NCBI RefSeq assembly: GCF_004803475.1
Contig: NZ_SRKY01000001.1
Coordinates: 310,001-374,000 of the forward strand
Origin: Aliishimia ponticola
Lineage (GTDB): Bacteria; Pseudomonadota; Alphaproteobacteria; Rhodobacterales; Rhodobacteraceae
Direction of reading: 5' to 3'
DNA length: 64,000 bases
The notes below the pieces were generated by a model that saw only the letters and a list, made by a program, of their open reading frames with translations, was not told where the DNA came from and made no database searches. A program made the position numbers and the translations under genes. Shown here in pieces: positions 43,983 to 52,009 of the stretch. The first letter of the stretch is position 1. The number at the start of each line of letters is the position of its first letter.

Positions 43983-45056
43983 ATGACCATTCGTCAGACC
44001 AATGGGCGCGGCAAGCGCTATGACAGCATTCTCGATACGGTCGGGGACACGCCGACCATCAAGATCAATCGCATCGCGCCGAAGAACGTGGATGTCTATG
44101 TGAAGTTCGAGGCGTTCAATCCGGCGGGCTCGGTGAAGGACCGGCTGGCGTTGAACATCATCGAGGCGGCAGAGCGCAGCGGCGCCTTGACGCCGGGACA
44201 GACCGTGGTTGAAGCGACCTCTGGCAATACGGGCATCGGTCTGGCGATGGTCTGCGCGGCCAAGGGCTATCCGCTGGTGGTGACAATGGCGGAGAGCTTC
44301 TCGGTCGAACGGCGGCGGCTCATGCGGTTTCTGGGTGCCAAGGTCGTCCTGACACCGAAAGAGGCCAAGGGCTTCGGCATGTATTCCAAAGCCAAGGAAT
44401 TGGCAGAGGCGAATGGCTGGTTCCTGGCCTCGCAGTTCGAAACCTCGGCCAATGCCGACATTCATGAAAACACGACCGCGCGGGAAATTCTGGCGGATTT
44501 CGAAGGGTCCAATCTGGATTACATCGTGTCGGGTTATGGGACGGGCGGCACGATTACCGGGCTGGGCCGCGTGATGCGCAAGGAACGGCCGGAGACCAAG
44601 CTGATCCTGACCGAGCCGGCCAATGCGGCATTGGTTGCGTCAGGCTATGTGAACACCCGCAACGAAGATCACCAACCGACCGAAGGGCATCCGAACTTCA
44701 ACCCGCACCCGATTCAGGGTTGGACGCCGGATTTCATTCCCTGGGTCCTGCAAGAGGCGCTGGACAAGAAGCTGTATGACGATCTGATCCCGGTGGCTGG
44801 TCCCGACGGGATCGCATGGTCGCGGCGACTGGCGGCGGAGGAGGGGATCTTTACCGGGATTTCCGGCGGCTCCACCTTTGCCGTGTCGATGAAGCTGGCG
44901 GAAACCGCGCCCGAAGGGTCGGTCATCCTGTGCATGTTGCCCGATACAGGCGAACGCTACTTGTCCACTCCGCTGTTCGAGGGCGTGGCAGAGGCGATGA
45001 CCGAAGAGGAAATCGCGCTGTCGCAGTCAACGCCCGGCTACCGGATGGGCAGCTAA
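43983..45056 (+). CDS. cysK: Cysteine synthase A
   Basis: A 357-residue PLP enzyme that combines O-acetylserine with sulfide. PLP binds Lys52 in FNPAGSVKDRLA; the substrate loop TSGNTGIG is near residue 80 and the phosphate cup GYGTGGTITG near residue 183. It is somewhat longer than the 310-320 typical of enteric CysK, with a C-terminal part like that of other Rhodobacterales. I start it at ATG 43983; an upstream in-frame ATG at 43935 lies inside the promoter-like region. Partner gene cysE lies 1.3 kb upstream. Confidence 0.94.
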   Translation: MTIRQTNGRGKRYDSILDTVGDTPTIKINRIAPKNVDVYVKFEAFNPAGSVKDRLALNIIEAAERSGALTPGQTVVEATSGNTGIGLAMVCAAKGYPLVVTMAESFSVERRRLMRFLGAKVVLTPKEAKGFGMYSKAKELAEANGWFLASQFETSANADIHENTTAREILADFEGSNLDYIVSGYGTGGTITGLGRVMRKERPETKLILTEPANAALVASGYVNTRNEDHQPTEGHPNFNPHPIQGWTPDFIPWVLQEALDKKLYDDLIPVAGPDGIAWSRRLAAEEGIFTGISGGSTFAVSMKLAETAPEGSVILCMLPDTGERYLSTPLFEGVAEAMTEEEIALSQSTPGYRMGS

Positions 45057-45062
45057 ACGGAA

Positions 45063-45087
45063 AAAGCCGGAGCGATGCCCCGGCTTT
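45063..45087. terminator. Bidirectional terminator between cysK and pdhC
   Basis: AAAGCCGG (45063-45070) and CCGGCTTT (45080-45087) form a perfect 8-bp stem just after cysK. An A run precedes it, which is a T run on the minus strand, so it can serve both converging genes. Confidence 0.75.
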
Positions 45088-45100
45088 CAAGTGATCCATT

Positions 45101-45124
45101 CATGAGGGGGACGTCCCCCTCATG
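45101..45124. repeat. 24-bp perfect palindrome between convergent cysK and pdhC
   Basis: Each 12-base arm reads CATGAGGGGGAC on its own strand, with no spacer, centred on ACGT at 45111-45114. It lies between the bidirectional terminator and the pdhC stop. Without a loop it is a poor RNA hairpin unless inner pairs open; DNA-level recognition is possible. Confidence 0.85.
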
Positions 45125-45144
45125 GCACCCCCGGCGGTGGGGGA

Positions 45145-46452
45145 TCAGGCCAGCATGGTCATCGGGTTCTCAAGGTTGTCCTTGATCGCCGTCAGCAGTT
45201 CTGCGCCCAATGCGCCATCGATGACGCGGTGATCGACAGACAGCGTGACGGACATGACCGTGGCGACGTCGACCTCTCCGGCATCGTTGACGACGGGTTT
45301 CTTGACCCCGGCACCCACCGCGAGGATCGCGCCATGGGGCGGGTTGATGACCGCGTCGAAATTGTCGATCCCGAACATGCCCAGGTTGGAAATCGCGAAG
45401 CTGCCGCCCTGATATTCATGCGGCGCGAGCTTGCGGTCGCGGGCGCGGGAGGCGAGGTCTTTCATCTCTGCCGACAGGGCAGAGAGCGATTTCATATCGG
45501 CATCCTTCAGAACCGGGGTGAACAGCCCGCCTTCGATCGCGACCGCGACGGCCACATCCGACGGCTTCAGTTGCAGCACCCGGTCCCCGGCCCAAACCGC
45601 GTTGGCGGTCGGCACCGTTTGCAATGCCAGCGCGCAGGCCTTGATGATGAAGTCATTCACCGACAGCTTCACGCCGCGGGCTTCCAGCTGCTTGTTGAGC
45701 TGCGAGCGGAACGCCAGAAGCGCGTCCAACTTGATGTCGCGGCGCAGGTAGAAATGCGGAATCTGCTGCTTTGCCTCGGTGAGGCGTGCGGCGATGGTCT
45801 TGCGCATCCCGTCCAGCTTGATCTCTTCGTATTCGCGGCCTTCATACATCTTGGCGATAGCATCGGCGGACGGGCCGGCAGGGGCCGCGGCCGCTGGGGC
45901 GGCAGCCTGTGCCTTGGGCGCACCGGCATCGGCGGCTTTGGGCGCGGCCGTCGCGTTTTCGACATCTGCCTTGACGATGCGGCCATGCGGGCCGGAGCCC
46001 TTGATCTGCGCCAAGTCCAAGCCCTTTTGCGCGGCGATACGCCGGGCCAGCGGGGAGGCGAAGACGCGCGTGCCGTCCTTGGTGGGCGCCGCCGGGGCGG
46101 CTGGGGCCTCAGCCTCGGCCTGGCCTTCCGCCTCTTTCGGGGCTTGCGCGGGGGCGGCGGTGTCCGGCTTGGGCGCGGCAGAGGCTGTACCGATATCGTC
46201 GGCGCTTTCTCCGTCCTCAAGCAGCACGGCGATGGGCGTATTCACTTTCACCCCTTCGCTGCCTTCCTCGATCAGGATCTTGCCGATCACGCCTTCATCC
46301 ACGGCTTCGAATTCCATGGTGGCCTTGTCGGTTTCAATCTCGGCAATCAGGTCGCCGGAAGAGACGGTGTCGCCTTCCTTGACCAGCCATTTTGCCAGCG
46401 TGCCTTCTTCCATCGTGGGCGACAGGGCGGGCATCAAAACTTCGATGGGCAT
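45145..46452 (-). CDS. pdhC: Pyruvate dehydrogenase E2, dihydrolipoamide acetyltransferase
   Basis: A 435-residue E2 core of the pyruvate dehydrogenase complex, transferring acetyl groups to CoA. One lipoyl domain (lipoylated Lys in [15 protein letters not shown] near residue 43), an Ala/Pro linker, an E1/E3-binding domain ([20 protein letters not shown] near residue 130), a second linker, and the catalytic domain ending in [19 protein letters not shown] with the active His. Last gene of pdhA-pdhB-pdhC, 12 nt after pdhB. No E3 gene is adjacent. Confidence 0.96.
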   Translation of the reverse strand: MPIEVLMPALSPTMEEGTLAKWLVKEGDTVSSGDLIAEIETDKATMEFEAVDEGVIGKILIEEGSEGVKVNTPIAVLLEDGESADDIGTASAAPKPDTAAPAQAPKEAEGQAEAEAPAAPAAPTKDGTRVFASPLARRIAAQKGLDLAQIKGSGPHGRIVKADVENATAAPKAADAGAPKAQAAAPAAAAPAGPSADAIAKMYEGREYEEIKLDGMRKTIAARLTEAKQQIPHFYLRRDIKLDALLAFRSQLNKQLEARGVKLSVNDFIIKACALALQTVPTANAVWAGDRVLQLKPSDVAVAVAIEGGLFTPVLKDADMKSLSALSAEMKDLASRARDRKLAPHEYQGGSFAISNLGMFGIDNFDAVINPPHGAILAVGAGVKKPVVNDAGEVDVATVMSVTLSVDHRVIDGALGAELLTAIKDNLENPMTMLA

Positions 46453-46464
46453 TTCTGTCGCTCC

Positions 46465-47838
46465 TTATCTGTAGGTCACGTCGCGCACGGCTTTGATCAC
46501 CTCATCGGTGGTCACAAGCGCATGCTTTTCAAGGTTCGCAGCATAGGGCATGGGAACATCCTTGCCGGTGCAGTTGATCACGGGCGCGTCGAGATAATCG
46601 AACGCTTCCTGCATCAATACCCCGCTGATGTAGCTGCCGACCGATGGCTGCGGCCAGCCTTCTTCGACGGTCACGCAGCGATTGGTCTTCATCACCGATT
46701 TGATGATCGCGCCGGTATCCATCGGGCGCAGGGTGCGCAGGTCGATCACCTCGGCGCTGATCCCGTCCTCGGCCAGTTTTTCGGCCGCTTCGAGAGCATA
46801 TTGCATCCCAATGCCGAAGCTGACGATGGTGACGTCCTCGCCCTCGCGCCAGATGCGGGCCTTGCCGAAGGGCACGGTCAGGTCATCCACCTGCGGCACG
46901 TCAAACGCGCGGCCATAGAGGATTTCGTTCTCAAGGAAGATCACCGGGTTCGGATCGCGGATCGCGGTCTTCATCAGGCCCTTATAGTCGGCGGCGGAAT
47001 AGGGCATCGCCACTTTCAGGCCGGGGATCTGCATATACCACGCGGCATAATCCTGGCTGTGCTGCGCGCCAACACGTGCGGCAGCCCCGTTGGGGCCGCG
47101 GAACACGATGGGGCAACCCATCTGACCGCCGGACATGTACAGCGTCTTCGCGGCGGAGTTGATGATCTGGTCGATCGCCTGCATCGCGAAGTTGAAGGTC
47201 ATGAATTCGACAATCGGGCGCAGACCGCCAAAAGCCGCACCGACCCCGATCCCGGCAAAGCCATGTTCGGTGATGGGCGTGTCGATCACGCGCTTGTCAC
47301 CAAATTCATCCAGCAACCCTTGGCTGATCTTGTAGGCGCCCTGATACTCGGCAACTTCCTCGCCCATCAGGAACACAGCCTCATCCGAGCGCATCTCTTC
47401 GGCCATGGCATCGCGCAGCGCCTCGCGGACGGTCTGCGACGCCATCGGGGCATCGGACGGCCAATCGGGGCTGCTATCGGTCTGCGGCGCGGCGGGCGCT
47501 TCGGCCGGGGCCGCCACAGCAGGTGCGTCGGCGGCAGGCGCTTCGGCGGGCGCAGCGTCAGGCGCGGATTGCCCGGCATCTGCGGGCACGTCTTCGCCTT
47601 CCTCGACCAGAACGGCAATCGGCGTGTTCACTTTGACGCCTTCGCTGCCTTCCTCGATCAGGATTTTCCCGATCACCCCTTCATCGACCGCTTCGAATTC
47701 CATCGTCGCTTTGTCGGTTTCGATTTCGGCCAGAATATCGCCGGAGGACACGGTGTCGCCCTCCTTCACAAGCCATTTGGCCAGCGTGCCTTCCTCCATC
47801 GTGGGGGACAGCGCGGGCATAAGAATTTCGGTAGCCAT
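46465..47838 (-). CDS. pdhB: Pyruvate dehydrogenase E1 beta with N-terminal lipoyl domain
   Basis: A 457-residue E1-beta subunit, about 130 residues longer than E1-beta without the extra domain. Residues 1-80 form a lipoyl domain almost identical to that of pdhC ([20 protein letters not shown], including the Lys), followed by an Ala/Pro-rich linker. The transketolase pyrimidine-binding domain begins near [20 protein letters not shown], and the C-terminal domain contains [15 protein letters not shown]. Such fusion is known from alphaproteobacteria and brings extra lipoyl arms into the complex. 15 nt downstream of pdhA. Confidence 0.96.
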   Translation of the reverse strand: MATEILMPALSPTMEEGTLAKWLVKEGDTVSSGDILAEIETDKATMEFEAVDEGVIGKILIEEGSEGVKVNTPIAVLVEEGEDVPADAGQSAPDAAPAEAPAADAPAVAAPAEAPAAPQTDSSPDWPSDAPMASQTVREALRDAMAEEMRSDEAVFLMGEEVAEYQGAYKISQGLLDEFGDKRVIDTPITEHGFAGIGVGAAFGGLRPIVEFMTFNFAMQAIDQIINSAAKTLYMSGGQMGCPIVFRGPNGAAARVGAQHSQDYAAWYMQIPGLKVAMPYSAADYKGLMKTAIRDPNPVIFLENEILYGRAFDVPQVDDLTVPFGKARIWREGEDVTIVSFGIGMQYALEAAEKLAEDGISAEVIDLRTLRPMDTGAIIKSVMKTNRCVTVEEGWPQPSVGSYISGVLMQEAFDYLDAPVINCTGKDVPMPYAANLEKHALVTTDEVIKAVRDVTYR

Positions 47839-47853
47839 AGTCTGTGCCTCCCG

Positions 47854-48864
47854 TTAAGCGTTCTGCGGTGCCGTTTCGGCGTAGATGTCAGTCCAAAGCT
47901 CTTCGAGCGCGGGCTCGGGGCTTTCTTTCGAGAACTCGGCAGAGGCGTTGACGATCTCCTTGATCTCTTTGTCGATCGCCTTGAGGTCATCCTCGCTCGC
48001 ATGTTTGCCCGTCAGCAGCATCGCGCGGACCGCTTCGATCGGGTCGCGCTCTTCGCGCATCTTCTGGACCTCTTCGCGGGTCCGGTATTTGGCCGGGTCC
48101 GACATGGAGTGGCCGCGATAGCGGTAGGTCTTGATCTCAAGGATATAGGGGCCCTTGCCCGAGCGGCAGTGCGCCACGGCCTTTTCGCCCGCTTCCTTGA
48201 CCGCCAGCACATCCATCCCGTCGACGATTTCGCCGGGAATGCCGAACGGCGCGCCGCGCGTGTGGATATCCTCGGTCGAGGTGGAGCGTTTTTGCGCCGT
48301 ACCCATGGCGTATTGGTTGTTCTCGATCACGAAAATGACCGGCAGATCCCAAAGCGCGGCCATGTTGAAGGTCTCATAGACCTGGCCCTGGTTCGCGGCG
48401 CCGTCGCCGAAATAGGTGAAGGTCACGCGACCATTGCCCTTGTACTTGTCCGCAAAGGCAAGGCCCGCACCCAGCGGCACCTGCGCGGCAACGATGCCGT
48501 GGCCGCCATAGAAATGCTTCTCTTTCGAGAACATGTGCATGGAGCCGCCCTTGCCCTTGGAATAGCCGCCTTCGCGCCCGGTCAGTTCGGCCATCACGCC
48601 GTTCGGGTCCATCCCGCAGGCCAGCATATGCCCGTGATCGCGGTAAGAGGTGATGCGCTTGTCGCCTTCCTCTGCCGCGGCCTCAAGCCCGACCACAACG
48701 GCTTCCTGCCCGATATAAAGGTGACAGAAGCCACCGATCAGACCCATGCCGTAAAGCTGCCCGGCCTTCTCTTCGAAGCGCCGGATCAGCAACATGTCCC
48801 GGTAATATGCCTTGAGTTCATCCGCCGAAACATTCGACTTCTTTGTCGTCCTGCGAGCCGCCAT
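47854..48864 (-). CDS. pdhA: Pyruvate dehydrogenase E1 alpha
   Basis: A 336-residue E1-alpha subunit that decarboxylates pyruvate with thiamine diphosphate. The ThDP motif runs from GDGAANQGQVYETFNMAALW to IENNQYAMGT near residues 160-195; the active loop YRYRGHSMSDPAKYRTREE is near residue 255. Ends with an acidic tail (YAETAPQNA). CTCCTCCC on the plus strand just before it gives GGGAGGAG as ribosome-binding site. A symmetric AT-rich element lies 19-40 nt upstream. Confidence 0.96.
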   Translation of the reverse strand: MAARRTTKKSNVSADELKAYYRDMLLIRRFEEKAGQLYGMGLIGGFCHLYIGQEAVVVGLEAAAEEGDKRITSYRDHGHMLACGMDPNGVMAELTGREGGYSKGKGGSMHMFSKEKHFYGGHGIVAAQVPLGAGLAFADKYKGNGRVTFTYFGDGAANQGQVYETFNMAALWDLPVIFVIENNQYAMGTAQKRSTSTEDIHTRGAPFGIPGEIVDGMDVLAVKEAGEKAVAHCRSGKGPYILEIKTYRYRGHSMSDPAKYRTREEVQKMREERDPIEAVRAMLLTGKHASEDDLKAIDKEIKEIVNASAEFSKESPEPALEELWTDIYAETAPQNA

Positions 48865-48882
48865 GCGTTCTCCTCCCAGAGC

Positions 48883-48904
48883 AATAGTTTAGTGTTAAAC
48901 TATT
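48883..48904. promoter_or_regulatory. AT-rich palindrome immediately upstream of pdhA
   Basis: AATAGTTTA (48883-48891) and TAAACTATT (48896-48904) are perfect 9-bp arms around GTGT. On the pdhA strand it lies 19-40 nt before the ATG, overlapping the probable transcript start or core promoter. It looks like an operator for a pyruvate- or redox-responsive regulator; no known consensus is matched. Confidence 0.5.
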
Positions 48905-49005
48905 TTCTAAACCATGCCGCAGCAGAAAGCGAGAGACAAGGGTGTGGATCACCTATGCACATAACGCATGGCGGGAAGCCGGTCAGAACATGGGGGAATA
49001 GGGGC

Positions 49006-49317
49006 TTAACGGATGACGATTTCGTCGGCGCGGGTCATGCCAAGGATCGACCGGGCTTGCTGGTCCAGCAGGTCGATGTCCAGATATTCATCCGACAGGC
49101 GCCGCGTCATGTTTTCCATGCGCGCGACCTCGGCATTGACGGCGTCCAGCTGGCTTTGCATCTCGCGGGTTTCGGCGCCGATTTCGGCCCGGCGGAACAA
49201 CCCGTAATCGCCCTGAACCGCAGCAAAGGTGAAATAAAGGCTCAGCGCAAAGGCCACCGCGAAAAACAAAAGCGGTCCGAACGATGCGGGGCTGCTGCGA
49301 AGAAATCTGCGGGTCAT
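49006..49317 (-). CDS. FtsB/DivIC-family septum formation initiator
   Basis: A 103-residue bitopic protein: a short cytoplasmic start, one membrane helix (FGPLLFFAVAFALSLYFTFA), then a coiled coil (AEIGAETREMQSQLDAVNAE) and a C-terminal DYLDIDLLDQQARSIL-like segment (DEYLDIDLLDQQARSILGMT) typical of FtsB. FtsB links FtsL and FtsQ in the divisome. I start at ATG 49317; the longer frame extends into pgk. Its place just before pdhA is the same in many alphaproteobacteria. Confidence 0.88.
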   Translation of the reverse strand: MTRRFLRSSPASFGPLLFFAVAFALSLYFTFAAVQGDYGLFRRAEIGAETREMQSQLDAVNAEVARMENMTRRLSDEYLDIDLLDQQARSILGMTRADEIVIR

Positions 49318-49368
49318 CTGAATACTGCCTTGCCTTGTGGCCGCGCCTCTTGCCGGGTGCGTGAAACC

Positions 49369-49397
49369 ACTATGCCACAGGTGATTCGTCTTGTGAA
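49369..49397 (-). promoter_or_regulatory. Candidate promoter of the ftsB-like gene
   Basis: On the minus strand TTCACA (49397-49392), a 17-bp spacer and CATAGT (49374-49369) lie about 52-80 nt before the start codon. Confidence 0.45.
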
Positions 49398-49474
49398 TCC
49401 CCGATGGGTGAAAAACCGGCGGTTTTCCCCGATTTTTCGCATATTTTCGGTGCGATAGCGCGCGCCGGGCCGGA

Positions 49475-50650
49475 TTACGACAGGGCGGCGACGCCGGGCA
49501 GGGTTTTGCCTTCCATCCATTCGAGGAACGCGCCCCCGGCGGTGGAAATATAGGTGAAGTCATCGGCCGCGCCCGCCTTGTTCAGCGCCGCGACCGTATC
49601 GCCCCCGCCGGCGACCGAAATCAGCGTGCCTGCCTTTGTCGCGGCGGCTGCGGCCTGCGCTGCGGCATTGGTGGCGGTGTCGAAAGGCTCGATCTCGAAC
49701 GCGCCCAGCGGGCCATTCCAGATCAGCGTCTTTGCGGCCTCGAAGGCGGCGGTGATGGCTTTGACGCTTTCGGGGCCGGCATCAAGGATCATGGCATCGG
49801 CAGGGCAGGCATCGGCCGCGACGGTTTCATGCGCCGCCCCGGCTTTGAATTCGCGCGCCACCACCACGTCAGAGGGCAGCAGGATCGTGCAGCCCGCCGC
49901 CTGCGCCTTTTCCATGATCTCGGACGCGGTGCCGGTCATGTCATGCTCGGCCAGCGACTTGCCCACATCGACCCCTTGCGCCGCAAGGAAGGTGTTGGCC
50001 ATGCCGCCGCCGATCACCAGCGTATCGACCTTGCTGACCAGATTGCCCAGAAGTTCCAGCTTGGTGGAGACCTTGGCCCCGCCGACCACGGCCACAACCG
50101 GGCGCTTCGGCTTGGACAGCGCGGCCTCCAGCGCTTCCAGCTCCGCCTGCATCAGACGGCCCGCGCAAGAGGGCAGCAGATGCGCCACCCCTTCGGTCGA
50201 CGCATGGGCGCGGTGCGCGGCAGAGAACGCGTCGTTGCAATAGACATCGCCCAGCCCGGCTAGAAATTGCGCCATTTGCGGGTCGTTCGCTTCTTCCATC
50301 GGGGAAAAGCGGGTGTTTTCCACAAGGATCACCGCATCGGCAGGCTGCGCGTCGATCCAGTCGCGCGCGGGGCGCTCCACGAAGGTCACGGCGCAGCCAA
50401 AGGCCGCTTCCAGCGGTTCGACAAGCTGGCGTAGCGACATTTCGGGGACCGGCTTGCCCTTGGGCCGTCCGAAATGCGCCAGCAGGATGGGCGAGCCGCC
50501 CTTGGCGCGGATGTCATGGACGGTGGGCGCGATGCGGTCGATGCGCGTGCTGTCAGTGACGCGGCCATCCTCCATCGGGACGTTGATATCGACGCGGGTC
50601 AGCACCCGTTTGCCGCTCAGTTCCAAATCGTCCAGCGTCTTCCAGCCCAT
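49475..50650 (-). CDS. pgk: Phosphoglycerate kinase
   Basis: A 391-residue enzyme of glycolysis and gluconeogenesis that transfers phosphate between 1,3-bisphosphoglycerate and ADP. Motifs: [15 protein letters not shown] near residue 15, [17 protein letters not shown] near residue 58, [17 protein letters not shown] near residue 190, [19 protein letters not shown] near residue 310, and the C-terminal [15 protein letters not shown]. Complete length. It is read leftward upstream of the ftsB-pdh genes, which places two steps toward acetyl-CoA near each other. Confidence 0.97.
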   Translation of the reverse strand: MGWKTLDDLELSGKRVLTRVDINVPMEDGRVTDSTRIDRIAPTVHDIRAKGGSPILLAHFGRPKGKPVPEMSLRQLVEPLEAAFGCAVTFVERPARDWIDAQPADAVILVENTRFSPMEEANDPQMAQFLAGLGDVYCNDAFSAAHRAHASTEGVAHLLPSCAGRLMQAELEALEAALSKPKRPVVAVVGGAKVSTKLELLGNLVSKVDTLVIGGGMANTFLAAQGVDVGKSLAEHDMTGTASEIMEKAQAAGCTILLPSDVVVAREFKAGAAHETVAADACPADAMILDAGPESVKAITAAFEAAKTLIWNGPLGAFEIEPFDTATNAAAQAAAAATKAGTLISVAGGGDTVAALNKAGAADDFTYISTAGGAFLEWMEGKTLPGVAALS

Positions 50651-50853
50651 GTCATATCCCCCGCTTTGGGTTGCAAAATAGATTGATCCGCCGCCCTTTC
50701 ACCGCGTTCGGCAGCGCGGGTCAATGGCGGAATGGGCAGGGCCGTCTGCGCGGCATTTTTCCGGCGGGGCGAGAAAGGCGCACGCCTCCCTTGGCATTCC
50801 CCGGACAAGCACGTACCAACGGCGGAAATTCTCAGACCAAGGAGATCGCCACG

Positions 50854-51360
50854 ATGGCCGAGATCAAGGACCCCGAAAACACCATTCTGATCGAACTGAA
50901 AGGCGGACAGGTCGTTATCGAACTGCTGCCCGACGTGGCGCCGGAACATTCCGCGCGGATGAAGGAACTGGCCCGCGAAGGCGCCTATGACAATGTCTGC
51001 TTTCACCGTGTGATCGACGGCTTCATGGCGCAGACCGGCGACGTGGCCAACGGCAATATGGAACAGGATTTCAACATCCGTATGGCGGGCACGGGCGGGT
51101 CGGACAAGCCGGACCTTCCGGCGGAATTCTCCAAGCTGCCCCATGATCGCGGCACGCTGGGTGCGGCCCGTTCGGCCAACCCGAACAGCGCCAACAGCCA
51201 GTTCTTCATCAACTTCTCCGACAACCATTTCCTGAATGGGCAATACACGGTCTATGGCCGCGTTATTTCGGGGATGGAACATGTGGATGCGATCACCCGT
51301 GGCGAGCCGCCCGCCGATCCCGATCGCATGATCAGCGTGAAGGTTGCCGCCGATGCGTAA
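50854..51360 (+). CDS. Cyclophilin-type peptidyl-prolyl isomerase, cytoplasmic
   Basis: A 168-residue cyclophilin without a signal peptide. It contains the conserved FHRVIDGFMAQTGDVANG near residue 52, AARSANPNSANSQFFINFSD near residue 108 and FLNGQYTVYGRV. AAGGAG precedes ATG 50854; the longer frame from 50671 is unrelated leader. Equivalent to PpiB of E. coli by lack of signal. Its last 8 bases overlap the next cyclophilin gene. Confidence 0.92.
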   Translation: MAEIKDPENTILIELKGGQVVIELLPDVAPEHSARMKELAREGAYDNVCFHRVIDGFMAQTGDVANGNMEQDFNIRMAGTGGSDKPDLPAEFSKLPHDRGTLGAARSANPNSANSQFFINFSDNHFLNGQYTVYGRVISGMEHVDAITRGEPPADPDRMISVKVAADA

Positions 51361-51901
51361 GCTGATCGCGGCACTGGCGCTGATGGCAAGCCCGGCGCTT
51401 GCCAGCGGGATCGAGATCACCGTCGAAGGCGAGGGGGCCAATGGCACCATCAAGATCGACCTGCTCGAAGACGTCGCCCCGCAGCACGTAGAGCGGATCA
51501 CGACCCTGGCCGCCGAAGGTGCCTATGACGGCGTGGTCTTTCACCGTGTGATCGAAGGCTTCATGGCACAGACCGGCGACGTGTCGAACGGCAAGCTGGG
51601 CATGGATATGCGCCGCGCGGGCACGGGGGGATCTTCCTATCCCGATCTGCCGCAGGAATTTTCCGAAGTGCCCTATGATCGCGGGATCGTCGGCATGGCG
51701 CGCACCAATGATCCGAACTCGGCCAATAGCCAGTTCTTCATCATGTTCGCGCCGGGTCACTTCCTGAACGGGCAATACACCGTTGTTGGCCGCGTGGTCG
51801 ACGGCATGGATGTCGTCGATCAGATCAAGCGCGGCGACGGGCGTTCGGGCGCGGTCAGCGGCCAGCCAGACGTGATGAAAACTGTGACTGTCACCGAATA
51901 A
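51353..51901 (+). CDS. Cyclophilin-type peptidyl-prolyl isomerase, periplasmic
   Basis: A 182-residue cyclophilin with a signal peptide (MRKLIAALALMASPALASG), so likely periplasmic like PpiA. The core closely parallels the upstream paralogue (FHRVIEGFMAQTGDVSNG; ARTNDPNSANSQFFIMFAPG; FLNGQYTVVGRV). The start ATG 51353 lies within the end of the upstream gene. The pair appears to be a tandem duplication in which one copy gained an export signal. It may help fold exported proteins. Confidence 0.92.
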   Translation: MRKLIAALALMASPALASGIEITVEGEGANGTIKIDLLEDVAPQHVERITTLAAEGAYDGVVFHRVIEGFMAQTGDVSNGKLGMDMRRAGTGGSSYPDLPQEFSEVPYDRGIVGMARTNDPNSANSQFFIMFAPGHFLNGQYTVVGRVVDGMDVVDQIKRGDGRSGAVSGQPDVMKTVTVTE

Positions 51902-51940
51902 GGCTTGGCAGCGAAGAAGTTAGCAGTGTTCCCGGCTTTG

Positions 51941-51956
51941 GTGTGATCTGTCACAC
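51941..51956. promoter_or_regulatory. GTGTGA-N4-TCACAC palindrome, candidate Crp/Fnr-type operator
   Basis: Perfect 6-bp arms (51941-51946, 51951-51956) with the 4-bp spacing of Crp/Fnr family sites. A -10-like TATAAG lies at 51992-51997, but no good -35 is seen, which is compatible with an activator-dependent promoter for the surface-protein gene at 52010. Confidence 0.4.
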
Positions 51957-52009
51957 GTCTGTCATCTGACGGTCTTAGGCAGAAAACAGATTATAAGCTG
52001 GGGACACTG

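Noticed and set aside
48895-48909. CtrA box upstream of pdhA
   Set aside because: TTAA is followed after 7 bp by TCTA, not TTAA; only a half match, better explained by the palindrome.
45229-49458. 1409-codon plus-strand frame
   Set aside because: Shadow of pdhC, pdhB, pdhA and the ftsB-like gene; His/Arg/Gly-rich composition, and stop-free only because of the GC skew of the coding strand.
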